Origin: Anaerolineales bacterium
GTDB lineage: Bacteria > Chloroflexota > Anaerolineae > Anaerolineales > Villigracilaceae
DNA length: 64,000 bases
Reading direction: 5' to 3'
Assembly (NCBI GenBank): GCA_015075725.1
Contig: JABTTV010000001.1
Location: forward strand, 1,612,001-1,676,000
Positions 13,631 through 21,426 of this stretch are shown one piece after another. Numbering within the stretch: the stretch's first letter is position 1; every line of letters begins with the position of its first letter. A model generated the notes under the pieces. The model ran no database searches and was not told where the DNA came from. It saw nothing but the letters and a program-made list of their open reading frames with translations. Made by a program: the position numbers and the translations under genes.

Positions 13631-15634
13631 ATGTCACTCATCAGCACATCCAATCTCACCAAATCCTACGGCGCGACCGATATCTTCACCAATCTGACCC
13701 TTTCGATCGCAAAGGGGTCGCGTTTGGGCATTGTCGGTCCGAACGGTGTCGGGAAAACGACGCTGCTGCGAATCCTTGCGGGCGAAGACGAAGCCTCGAC
13801 GGGAACAGTAACCCGCTCACGTGGAGTCCGAAGCGGATACCTTCCGCAAGAGGCGGATTTCAAAATGGAAGGCACACTTTGGGAGGCGTGTCATTCCGTT
13901 TTCGGGGATTTGATCAAGGGACAAAATGAACTGCACCGCCTTGAAGAATTGATGGCAACGAATTCGGATGTGATCGAACAATACGGCAAGCTGCAGGAGG
14001 ATTTCGAACGGCGCGGCGGATACACGTTCGAGACTCGCATCAAGCAGGTGTTGACCGGGCTGGGATTCGACGCCTCGGACTACGACCTGTCTTTGGATCA
14101 TCTCTCAGGCGGACAGCGCACCCGCGCTTTTCTCGCCCGCCTCCTGCTCTCGGACCCGGACGTGCTCCTGCTCGACGAGCCGACCAATCATCTCGACATC
14201 CGCGCCGTGGAATGGCTCGAAGGATATTTGAACCAGTGGGAAGGCGCGGCGGTGATTGTTTCGCATGACCGTTATTTTTTGGACAAGGTCAGCAATGTGA
14301 TCCTGGAAATGCTGCCCGGCGCATATGAGACGTATCATGGAAATTACACCGCCTATTTGAAACAGCGCGAAGAACGGATTGCCCGCAGGCAGGAAGTGTT
14401 CGAAGGCGAGAAGGAAAAACTTCTCAAGGAAGTCGAGTACATCAAGAAGAATATATCGGGGCAGAACACACTGCAGGCAAAAGGGAAACTGAAGCGGCTC
14501 TCGCGTATCGTGCAGGCGGTGGAACAGATCGGCTTCGAAGCGGCGCTGAATCAAAAATGGAGCGAGACCGCGGAAGAAGTAACAGTGACAACTTCGTATT
14601 TCGGCGTGGAAGAAGCCGAGAGGCGGGTGCGGGCGTTGAGATCCCCTGTGCGGACCCTGCCGCATTTACACCTGCGACTTGGTTCCGAAAAACGTTCCGG
14701 CGATCTGGTGATTCGCACGAAAGATCTGCAAGTCGGCTTTCCGGATAAATTCTTATTCAAGTCACCTGATATCGAATTGCGCCGCCAGGACTGTGCCGCG
14801 TTGATCGGACCGAACGGGGCGGGCAAATCCACGTTCTTGAAGACGATATTGGGTCAATTGGAGCCGTTGTCGGGCGAAGTGATCCTTGGCGCGAGTCTGC
14901 ACATCGGTTACTTCGCGCAGGCGCATGAAGGACTCGACCCCGAGAAAACGCTTTTGCAGGAGATCGACTCGGTCATGCCGAACTGGCTGCCGGGTCAGAT
15001 CCGCGATTATCTCGGCAAGTATCTTTTCAGCGGCGATGACGTGTATAAGAAAATCTCCATGCTCTCCGGCGGCGAGCGCGGACGCCTGGCATTGGCAAAA
15101 CTTGCCTTGCAGGACACGAACCTCCTGCTATTGGACGAACCGACGAATCATCTTGATATTCCATCGCAGGAGGTTTTGGAATCGGTGCTGGAGGATTACA
15201 CCGGCACGATCCTGCTCATCTCGCACGACCGTTATCTCGTCGATGCTCTGGCGACCCAGGTCTGGGAGATCGACCCGGACGAAAGGGAATTGACCGCCTT
15301 CAAAGGTACGTATTCGCAACTGCGAGCCGAGCGTGAGCAGAGGGAGTACGAGGCGTTTATGAAGGCGAATCGGTCGAAAGTTGAAGGTCAAAAGTTGAAA
15401 GTCGAAAGTCGAAAATCAAAAGCTGATGCGAAGGAAGAAAGAAGAAGGGTCGCGCAGTTGCAGGAATTGGAGAACAGAATCGCTGAGTTGGAGTCCACCC
15501 TTGCAAATTTGGGTGCGCAGTTGGAAAGTCCCATGGTCAAGCCGGATGAGGTGGCGAAGATCGGCAGGGAATACGAGCGTGTCCAGAAGGATATGGACGC
15601 AAAACTCGCGGAATGGGAACGGATGCAAAATTGA
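13631..15634 (+). CDS. ABC-F family ATPase
   Basis: A 667-residue soluble protein with two ABC domains: Walker A GPNGVGKTT (about 36) and GPNGAGKST (about 396), signature LSGGQRTR and LSGGERGR, Walker B LLLDEPTNHLD twice, an inter-domain linker (about 235-340) and a C-terminal coiled coil. ABC-F proteins act on ribosomes in translation regulation or antibiotic protection. The linker before the coiled coil (residues about 580-600, rich in Lys, Val, Glu, Ser) is encoded by a degenerate tandem repeat of GTTGAAAG/GTCGAAAG, a repeat also found between genes. TATAAT at 13596-13601 is the likely -10 box. Confidence 0.95.
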   Translation: MSLISTSNLTKSYGATDIFTNLTLSIAKGSRLGIVGPNGVGKTTLLRILAGEDEASTGTVTRSRGVRSGYLPQEADFKMEGTLWEACHSVFGDLIKGQNELHRLEELMATNSDVIEQYGKLQEDFERRGGYTFETRIKQVLTGLGFDASDYDLSLDHLSGGQRTRAFLARLLLSDPDVLLLDEPTNHLDIRAVEWLEGYLNQWEGAAVIVSHDRYFLDKVSNVILEMLPGAYETYHGNYTAYLKQREERIARRQEVFEGEKEKLLKEVEYIKKNISGQNTLQAKGKLKRLSRIVQAVEQIGFEAALNQKWSETAEEVTVTTSYFGVEEAERRVRALRSPVRTLPHLHLRLGSEKRSGDLVIRTKDLQVGFPDKFLFKSPDIELRRQDCAALIGPNGAGKSTFLKTILGQLEPLSGEVILGASLHIGYFAQAHEGLDPEKTLLQEIDSVMPNWLPGQIRDYLGKYLFSGDDVYKKISMLSGGERGRLALAKLALQDTNLLLLDEPTNHLDIPSQEVLESVLEDYTGTILLISHDRYLVDALATQVWEIDPDERELTAFKGTYSQLRAEREQREYEAFMKANRSKVEGQKLKVESRKSKADAKEERRRVAQLQELENRIAELESTLANLGAQLESPMVKPDEVAKIGREYERVQKDMDAKLAEWERMQN

Positions 15635-15755
15635 TATTACACAACCAGCATGAGTGCTCCCGCCGCAGTCCTCGGCGGCGGGGACGCCGCCTTGAGCAAG
15701 ATAAAATTGTAATTTTTGCAGGAAGTCATTTGATTAAATTTAAAAGGAGTCTGGG

Positions 15756-15947
15756 ATGAGCAGTGAAAATGCATGTCCAAAATGCAATACCGTCATGGAA
15801 AAAGGGACTTTGCAATTATCTGGTAAATTTGGAGAGTCCCCATTTACATGGGAAGATGCCGGCGAAAACCGAATCAAACTGGTTGCCTATCATTGTCCCA
15901 AATGCGGTCATATTGAACTGAATGCGCCACCGAAGAAGGTCCAATGA
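15756..15947 (+). CDS. small zinc-ribbon protein
   Basis: A 63-residue protein with two CxxC knuckles, CPKCNTVMEKG at residues 7-17 and CPKCGHIEL at about 47-55, giving one four-Cys zinc ribbon around a beta hairpin. AAAAGGAG ribosome site upstream. The stop overlaps the start of the cyclase-family gene (ATGA), so the two are translationally coupled. Function unknown. Confidence 0.8.
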   Translation: MSSENACPKCNTVMEKGTLQLSGKFGESPFTWEDAGENRIKLVAYHCPKCGHIELNAPPKKVQ

Positions 15948-16606
15948 AGACGCCCTACATCGACCTCAGCCACACCGTCCACGACGGACTGGTCACCTAC
16001 AAGGGACTGCCCGCCGCCATCGTCTGCGACTTCCTCAGCCGCGAGGAGTCGCGTTCGCGGTACGCGCCGGGCACGGAGTTCCAGATCGGCAAGATCGAAA
16101 TGGTGACGAACACCGGTACGTACGTGGATTGCCCCTTTCACCGTTACGCGGACGGCAGGGATCTATCCGAAGTGGAGTTGGAGCGGTTCGTGGATATCGA
16201 AGGCATCGTCATCCGCGCGGATCATCGCAAGGGGCTGGCGGTCACAGCCGAGGCGTTCAGAGGGAAGGATGTGCGCGGGCGGGCGGTCCTCGTCCACACA
16301 GGCTGGGCGGAGCATTGGGCGACGGATGCGTATTTCGAGAATCATCCTTTTCTGACGGAAGACGCGGCGGTTTATCTGCGCGATCAAGGAGCGAAGCTTG
16401 TGGGAATCGATTCGCATAACATCGACAACACGAGCGGAAATACCAGGCCCGTCCACTCGACGCTTTTGCGTGAGGAAATTCTCATTGCCGAGCATTTGTG
16501 TAACCTGGAAAATGTTCCAGATGAAGGTTTTACGTTTACAGCCGTCCCGCCAAAGTTCAAAGGCGCGGGGACGTTTCCCGTCCGCGCGTTCGCGAAGTTG
16601 AAATAG
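15944..16606 (+). CDS. cyclase family / kynurenine formamidase-like hydrolase
   Basis: A 220-residue cyclase-fold metal hydrolase. N-terminal YIDLSHTVHDG, the metal-site loop NTGTYVDCPFHRYADG (about 51-66), GRAVLVHTGW, GIDSHNIDN and VHSTLL. In kynurenine formamidases the loop is H-x-G-T-H-x-D-x-P-x-H; here the first two histidines are Asn and Tyr while D and the last H remain, so the metal site or chemistry may differ from KynB. Coupled to the zinc-ribbon gene. Substrate unknown. Confidence 0.85.
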   Translation: MKTPYIDLSHTVHDGLVTYKGLPAAIVCDFLSREESRSRYAPGTEFQIGKIEMVTNTGTYVDCPFHRYADGRDLSEVELERFVDIEGIVIRADHRKGLAVTAEAFRGKDVRGRAVLVHTGWAEHWATDAYFENHPFLTEDAAVYLRDQGAKLVGIDSHNIDNTSGNTRPVHSTLLREEILIAEHLCNLENVPDEGFTFTAVPPKFKGAGTFPVRAFAKLK

Positions 16607-16611
16607 ACGAT

Positions 16612-16646
16612 AACTTCCAACGTTCATCTCGTTGGAAGTTTTTTTT
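16612..16646 (+). terminator. rho-independent terminator
   Basis: Perfect 11-bp stem AACTTCCAACG/CGTTGGAAGTT, 7-nt loop, followed by a T tract, 5 nt after the cyclase-family stop. Confidence 0.92.
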
Positions 16647-16723
16647 ATCCATCGGGTAGCAATCCTTCCTTCGGCGTGCTATAGTGATGTTGCCAAGGCG
16701 ATTCACCCTGGCAGGAGGAAAAT

Positions 16724-17743
16724 ATGTCCTGGCAAAGTCAATTGCGCGGCGACCCGGTTCCATGGCTGTTGGAAGAGGACGATCCGGGAACCCGGTACCT
16801 GGCGCTTCGGGATGTGGTCGGGCTATCGGACCAAGACTCAGAATTGAGGTCCGCGCGGAGGCGGGCACATCGTGAAGGTCCGATCGCGGCGGTTTTGTCC
16901 CACATGCGGGAGGAGGGATATTGGGTCAAGGCGGGTCCGGGGTATGGTCCGAAGTACAAGGGGACGGTTTGGGCGATCGTCCTGCTCGCGCAACTGGGGG
17001 CAAAGGCTGCGAAAGATAAACGGATCGAAAGGGCATGCAGGTATTTGATCGACCACGCCCTGGCGGAGGGCGGTCAATTCACTGCGATGAGTTCCGGCGC
17101 TCCCTCCGGGACGGTGGATTGCCTGCAAGGGAATTTGTGCTGGTCGCTGATGGAGCTGGGGTATGACCATCCGCGTTTGGGATCCGCTTACGAGTGGATG
17201 GCGCGCACAACGACTGGCGAGGGTATTGCGCCAATGAAAGATAAAGACGCTCCCATCCGTTATTATGCGGGCAAGTGCGGACCGGGCTTCGCCTGCGGCG
17301 CGAATAACAAACTCCCATGTGCGTGGGGCGGTTGCAAGGTGATGATGGCTTTCGGGAATCTCCCGGCAAAGGAAAGGACGCCTCTCGTCAAACGAGCCAT
17401 CCAACAGGGCACGGACTTCTTTTTTACGGTCGATCCGGCCACAGCGAATTACCCGAACGGCTGGGCGGCAAAGCCGAGCGGAAATTGGTGGAAGTTCGGC
17501 TTCCCCGTTTTCTACATCACCGATATTTTGCAGATCGCCGAAGCGCTGACCGGTCTTGGATTGGCAAAAGATAAACGACTATCCAACACGATGAAACTCA
17601 TCCGCGACAAACAGGATGAACAGGGACGCTGGCTGCTCGAATACGATTACACCGGCAAGACCTGGCTGAAATTCGGCAAGCCGAAAACTCCCAACAAATG
17701 GGTTACTCTGCGGGCCTTGCGCGTGATGAAGAAAGCCGTTTGA
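16724..17743 (+). CDS. alpha/alpha-toroid (terpenoid cyclase/prenyltransferase-like) protein
   Basis: A 339-residue soluble protein made of repeated helical hairpins: DPVPWLLEEDDPGTRYLALRD, VLSHMREEGYWV, VDCLQGNLCWSLMELG, and a terminal KWVTLRALRVMKK. The pattern matches terpenoid-cyclase/prenyltransferase alpha/alpha toroids, which databases sometimes mislabel as NifH. It contains a CGPGFACG...CAWGGCKVMMAF cluster that might bind metal. The D-x-D-D motif of squalene cyclases is absent, so cyclase activity is not supported. AGGAGG ribosome site 6 nt upstream. Confidence 0.65.
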   Translation: MSWQSQLRGDPVPWLLEEDDPGTRYLALRDVVGLSDQDSELRSARRRAHREGPIAAVLSHMREEGYWVKAGPGYGPKYKGTVWAIVLLAQLGAKAAKDKRIERACRYLIDHALAEGGQFTAMSSGAPSGTVDCLQGNLCWSLMELGYDHPRLGSAYEWMARTTTGEGIAPMKDKDAPIRYYAGKCGPGFACGANNKLPCAWGGCKVMMAFGNLPAKERTPLVKRAIQQGTDFFFTVDPATANYPNGWAAKPSGNWWKFGFPVFYITDILQIAEALTGLGLAKDKRLSNTMKLIRDKQDEQGRWLLEYDYTGKTWLKFGKPKTPNKWVTLRALRVMKKAV

Positions 17744-17757
17744 AAGGAGAACAGGAG

Positions 17758-18579
17758 ATGAATCGGAAATTGTTATTCATCCTATCGGTCATCCTGGGTG
17801 CGGGGTTGGCGGTTGCCGCATGTGGCGGTCCCGTACCTGCAACGCCCGCAGCCGGAACCTTTGAACCTGCCGAGAGTCTGCCGCCAGTGGAGGAGACTAC
17901 TGCGCCCACAAGGGATGATGAAGGGATTCCCTTGGGCGTGAAAATTGTGGGGGGAGTCGCCGTCCTCCTGATAATATGGTCCTGGCTGGGTAGCGGCGGG
18001 AATGTTCAATGGCAGAGCCAGGCAAGCGACAAAAAGCCGCCTTCCACCTGCCGGGAGGGGACGTATTATGTCCACCGGGAGAAGGTGACCATCAAAGCCG
18101 GGCTTTGGAAGCTGACCGCGCTCAACATCGCGATCGATCCCTCCTCGCAGAAACCGGCGGCTTATACCGCTCCAGCCACGTTCGTCAACCGGGTAAATCA
18201 ATCCGCCCGGACCAGGAGATTGGCAGGCAAACCCGGCGAGATAAAAAAGCAGGCGGCGGCGATTGGAAAAGACCTGGCGCCGCTGGTGCTGTCCTGGCAG
18301 AAAGCGGCAAATACCGGAAAGAAGGACTTTTCCCTTGAGGCTCACTTTGAAGGAGGGGAGGCTTCAGCCAGGTTCATCAGATATCGTTGTGTCGGGACGC
18401 CCGGCGGGTGGCGAAAGGAGAGCGAATGGACGGCCACGCTCAAAGCGGCGGACAGCCAGCAGAAGACCTTCCGGGGACCGAGATCCGGTGAAACCAAAAA
18501 GGAATACAAAACTTTCCTGGAGGACAATCTAAGCGGGTACGTTCTGGGTGTGGTCGAGGAGACAGCCAGGATCCTTTGA
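17758..18579 (+). CDS. putative membrane-anchored lipoprotein
   Basis: A 273-residue protein. Signal peptide with lipobox LAVAAC (Cys21), a Pro/Thr/Glu-rich linker, then a second hydrophobic helix (VKIVGGVAVLLIIWSWLG, about 61-78) and a basic C-terminal domain (WQSQASDKKPPSTCREGTYY onwards). Start set at 17758 after the GGAGAACAGGAG ribosome site. It follows the toroid gene by 14 nt and ends at a strong terminator, so the pair is a transcription unit. No recognised domain. Confidence 0.7.
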   Translation: MNRKLLFILSVILGAGLAVAACGGPVPATPAAGTFEPAESLPPVEETTAPTRDDEGIPLGVKIVGGVAVLLIIWSWLGSGGNVQWQSQASDKKPPSTCREGTYYVHREKVTIKAGLWKLTALNIAIDPSSQKPAAYTAPATFVNRVNQSARTRRLAGKPGEIKKQAAAIGKDLAPLVLSWQKAANTGKKDFSLEAHFEGGEASARFIRYRCVGTPGGWRKESEWTATLKAADSQQKTFRGPRSGETKKEYKTFLEDNLSGYVLGVVEETARIL

Positions 18580-18595
18580 AAATCGAATATATAAA

Positions 18596-18628
18596 AACTT
18601 CCGATGGACAGACATCGGAAGTTTTTTT
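18596..18628 (+). terminator. rho-independent terminator
   Basis: Perfect 11-bp stem AACTTCCGATG/CATCGGAAGTT with a 6-nt loop and a T tract, between the lipoprotein gene and the convergent DUF4332 gene. Confidence 0.92.
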
Positions 18629-18632
18629 AGGG

Positions 18633-19037
18633 TTAGTACTCGACAGCTCTCTTGAGCTTCTTTGCGTTCCTGACCCAGGCTTTGACGTTGCTCAAACCGG
18701 GCATCTGGTTGACCTTGTTGAGTTTCAGATTTGCCCTGGTCATCGCTTCGAGCAGGGCTTCGGGTTTGCGGTTGGCGAGTTCCACTGCCGTATCCACCCC
18801 GGCGGCTTCCAGTAGATCCGAGTATTGCGTGCCAACGCCCTTCACGCGGAACAGATCCGCCCGGTTGACCCATTCGAGAATGGTTTTGGCGTCGAAGCCG
18901 GTGGCTTGGGCGAGTTCCTGGCGTCCCTTGCGGGTGGCGCCTTTTTTCAAGAGTCCGTTCGTGCCGCGGACGCCCGCCTTTTGAAGTTTCGCAGCGCGGA
19001 CGGGACCGATCCCCTCGATTTGAACAAGTGTGGGCAT
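18633..19037 (-). CDS. DUF4332 (helix-hairpin-helix) protein
   Basis: A 134-residue protein with tandem helix-hairpin-helix motifs: VQIEGIGPVRAAKLQKAGV near the N-terminus and FRVKGVGTQYSDLLEAAGV in the middle, ending with MPGLSNVKAWVRNAKKL. This is the DUF4332 pattern, related to the HhH units of DNA-binding proteins. The gene has its own promoter (19059-19086). It may bind DNA without sequence specificity, but that is inferred from the fold. Confidence 0.88.
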   Translation of the reverse strand: MPTLVQIEGIGPVRAAKLQKAGVRGTNGLLKKGATRKGRQELAQATGFDAKTILEWVNRADLFRVKGVGTQYSDLLEAAGVDTAVELANRKPEALLEAMTRANLKLNKVNQMPGLSNVKAWVRNAKKLKRAVEY

Positions 19038-19058
19038 TTTTATCTCCTTTATGGATAC

Positions 19059-19086
19059 AGTATAGCGATTTGCTTATTAATATCAA
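19059..19086 (-). promoter_or_regulatory. promoter of the DUF4332 gene
   Basis: On the minus strand TTGATA (19086-19081), a 16-bp spacer and TATACT (19064-19059), followed by an AAGGAG ribosome site before the ATG at 19037. Confidence 0.6.
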
Positions 19087-19244
19087 TATCATTCACAAAA
19101 ATAATTACCTTCCTCATCTTCCAAACATTACTTCAAGCACGGAGGGAAGACCATTTCGCCGGACGGAGCCGTTGACGGGCGGCGGGGAAACGACGCAAAT
19201 GCATGAATCCCATCGGCTATAATCGGGCCATCGGAAACCGATCC

Positions 19245-20342
19245 ATGGACCTGCCCCTCAACAAAATCCTGCAAGGCGACTGTGTCGAGAGCCTCGATGC
19301 GCTTCCCGAAAAGTCCATTGACCTGGTCTTTGCCGACCCCCCCTATAACCTGCAATTACAGAACGACCTGCACCGCCCGAACATGACCAAAGTGGACGCG
19401 GTGGTTGATCACTGGGATCGATTCGATTCGTTCGAAGCCTACGACAAATTCACCCGCGCCTGGCTGACCGCCTGCAAGCGCGTCCTGAAACCGACCGGTT
19501 CGATCTGGGTCATCGGCTCGTATCACAATATCTTCCGCGTCGGGACGATCATGCAGGACCTGGGATTTTGGATCCTGAACGACGTGATCTGGGTGAAGAC
19601 CAACCCGATGCCCAACTTTCGCGGGGTGAGATTCACCAACGCGCATGAGACCTTGATCTGGGCAAGCACAGGCAGGGGCGCAAAGTACACCTTCAACCAT
19701 CACGCCATGAAGGGACTCAACGACGAGAAGCAGATGCGCTCGGACTGGTGGCTCGTCCCCCTGGCAAGGGGATCGGAACGGGTGAAAGATAACAACGGTA
19801 ACAAGGCTCATTCCACGCAAAAACCGGAATCGCTTATCTATCGCGTCATCCTTTCTTCGACGGAACCCGGCGGCGTGGTTCTCGATCCCTTCTTTGGGAG
19901 CGGCACGACGGGGGCGATGGCGAAACTCCTGCATCGCAACTGGATCGGCTTGGAGCGCGAGGAAAAATACATAAAGGCGGCGCAGAAGCGGATCGACGCC
20001 GTCAGACCCGAAGCGTTCGATCCCCAAACCTTCGATGTCAAAGGCAGGAAGAAATCCGCGCCGAGAGTTGGGTTTGGGACTCTGCTCGAGAACGGACTGG
20101 TGAAAGCGGGGCAAAAACTTTTCTTCGCAAAAGATAAAAAACGGACCGCGATCATCAAGCCCGATGCCCGCCTGCGCACCGCGGACGGTTTCACCGGCAG
20201 CATCCACAAGGCGGGGAGTCATTACATGAAAAACGCTCCCTGCAACGGCTGGGAGCATTGGTATCTCGTGATACGGGGCAGGCTGGTCAGTTTGGATGAG
20301 TTGCGGGAGAAGTACAGGGTGAAGATGGGGCTGTATGAATGA
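19245..20342 (+). CDS. ccrM: CcrM-like DNA adenine methyltransferase
   Basis: A 365-residue N6-adenine methyltransferase of the beta class. The catalytic DPPY motif is in FADPPYNLQLQNDLHRP, the SAM motif in DPFFGSGTTGAMA near residue 220, and signatures shared with Caulobacter CcrM/HinfI are WVIGSYHNIFRVG, DLGFWILNDV, NPMPNFRG and HSTQKPE. The C-terminal about 90 residues form the RAMA-type domain typical of CcrM (RVGFGTLLENGLVKAG). CcrM methylates GANTC. Start at 19245 because a TATAAT box (19218-19223) lies inside the longer frame. No cognate endonuclease is adjacent, so it looks solitary. Confidence 0.93.
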   Translation: MDLPLNKILQGDCVESLDALPEKSIDLVFADPPYNLQLQNDLHRPNMTKVDAVVDHWDRFDSFEAYDKFTRAWLTACKRVLKPTGSIWVIGSYHNIFRVGTIMQDLGFWILNDVIWVKTNPMPNFRGVRFTNAHETLIWASTGRGAKYTFNHHAMKGLNDEKQMRSDWWLVPLARGSERVKDNNGNKAHSTQKPESLIYRVILSSTEPGGVVLDPFFGSGTTGAMAKLLHRNWIGLEREEKYIKAAQKRIDAVRPEAFDPQTFDVKGRKKSAPRVGFGTLLENGLVKAGQKLFFAKDKKRTAIIKPDARLRTADGFTGSIHKAGSHYMKNAPCNGWEHWYLVIRGRLVSLDELREKYRVKMGLYE

Positions 20343-20356
20343 AGTTGATATTAGCC

Positions 20357-21019
20357 TTACTTCGCAAGCAGCAAATTATCGCCAAGTTTCGTGAGTTGTG
20401 AGATGAAGGTTTCCATTGGCGGCGCATTAATCCAACGGATCGCCTCCCAATCCTCTTTTCGCACGGAACACAGGACGCGTGCCAGATCGGCGGGAAAAAT
20501 ACCCGCTGCTTTTCCCTGAGCGCCGGTTATCGCCTCTTGAAGCGACAAGCTTTTCTGACAGCAAAATCCCCATACATCTGCCAGGTCCTTCGGTTCTTCG
20601 CGCCCCAGAAGCGCCGTTACCTTGTTGGCAAGAATATTTTCCGCACTATCCAACCGCCCCAAGACTGGATGATTTGTGACATTCCCTGTCCTTGCCGGGA
20701 CATCGTTGATCATTTCGATCTTTAGCATGACATCCCCTTGTACAAGGTTCAACCGCGCGAACCGCTCTTCTTTCGTGAGGACTTCGCAATGCCATTCCCG
20801 GCTCAGTGCCTGAATAACGCGTTCCGTCCAAAGCCCGAAACGCTCATCATCATTGACAAAGTAATCGAGATCATCGGAGAAGCGGTGCTGAAGGTAGCCG
20901 CGGGAAGCCGCGGTTCCGCCGGTTAGATAAAACCCCGTATCCGCCTGGTTGATGACCTTGATAATGCGGTCTTGAAATGGATATAAAGCATCGAAGTAAA
21001 ACGAAGATGGGTTAGCCAT
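20357..21019 (-). CDS. AbiEii-like nucleotidyltransferase (toxin candidate)
   Basis: A 220-residue nucleotidyltransferase with the AbiEii/AbiGii pattern: FYLTGGTAASRGYLQHRFSD then DLDYFV (G-G-T and D-x-D), a strand-rich core and LANKVTALLGREEPKDLADVW, the conserved KDLxD element. It starts within the last 8 nt of the upstream gene, so the pair is coupled. AbiEii proteins transfer nucleotides and act as toxins in abortive infection; some relatives are housekeeping-like and non-toxic. Confidence 0.85.
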   Translation of the reverse strand: MANPSSFYFDALYPFQDRIIKVINQADTGFYLTGGTAASRGYLQHRFSDDLDYFVNDDERFGLWTERVIQALSREWHCEVLTKEERFARLNLVQGDVMLKIEMINDVPARTGNVTNHPVLGRLDSAENILANKVTALLGREEPKDLADVWGFCCQKSLSLQEAITGAQGKAAGIFPADLARVLCSVRKEDWEAIRWINAPPMETFISQLTKLGDNLLLAK

Positions 21020-21305
21020 GCAGCAGCTCGGGGTGTTTCTCAGGAATCCATTTGACGACAAAATCAAAGCCGCGCACCCGGCTTTGCGAGCGGATGCGCC
21101 CGCGCCAGCGTGACCAGTTCTCAACCAGCCTGCGAAAACCGATCAACCGAATGATTTCTTCGTAAGAGGCGTATTCGAGCAAACGACAAGCCGCCCAATC
21201 CTGATTCAACCGTCCTTTGCTTTCGTGCCCTTCCAGGATGGCTAGAAATTGGGTTTGGTCGATGTCATAATCCCAAACGTAGGGAAGTTTGTGTGCTGCT
21301 TGCAT
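21012..21305 (-). CDS. partner of AbiEii-like protein (antitoxin candidate)
   Basis: A 97-residue soluble protein (MQAAHKLPYVWDYDIDQTQF at the start, basic middle WSRWRGRIRSQSRVRGF). It lies directly upstream of and overlaps the nucleotidyltransferase gene. It does not resemble the AbiEi winged-helix antitoxin; similar short proteins are often found next to such nucleotidyltransferases. The TATAAT on the minus strand at 21311-21316 is only 5 nt from the ATG, so the message would be leaderless. Confidence 0.7.
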   Translation of the reverse strand: MQAAHKLPYVWDYDIDQTQFLAILEGHESKGRLNQDWAACRLLEYASYEEIIRLIGFRRLVENWSRWRGRIRSQSRVRGFDFVVKWIPEKHPELLHG

Positions 21306-21426
21306 GCTTTGATTATACCCACTACGCGCCTTTCCACACGAAGGCGACGCGATTCCCATCGATGACGGGGTATCCGTTCGCGAGGGCATGGGAATCATAG
21401 GGAGATTGGAATATGAATAAGAACAT

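Noticed and set aside
16724..17743. nitrogenase iron protein NifH
   Set aside because: No P-loop or 4Fe-4S ligands; the helical repeat pattern is that of alpha/alpha toroids despite the common database label.
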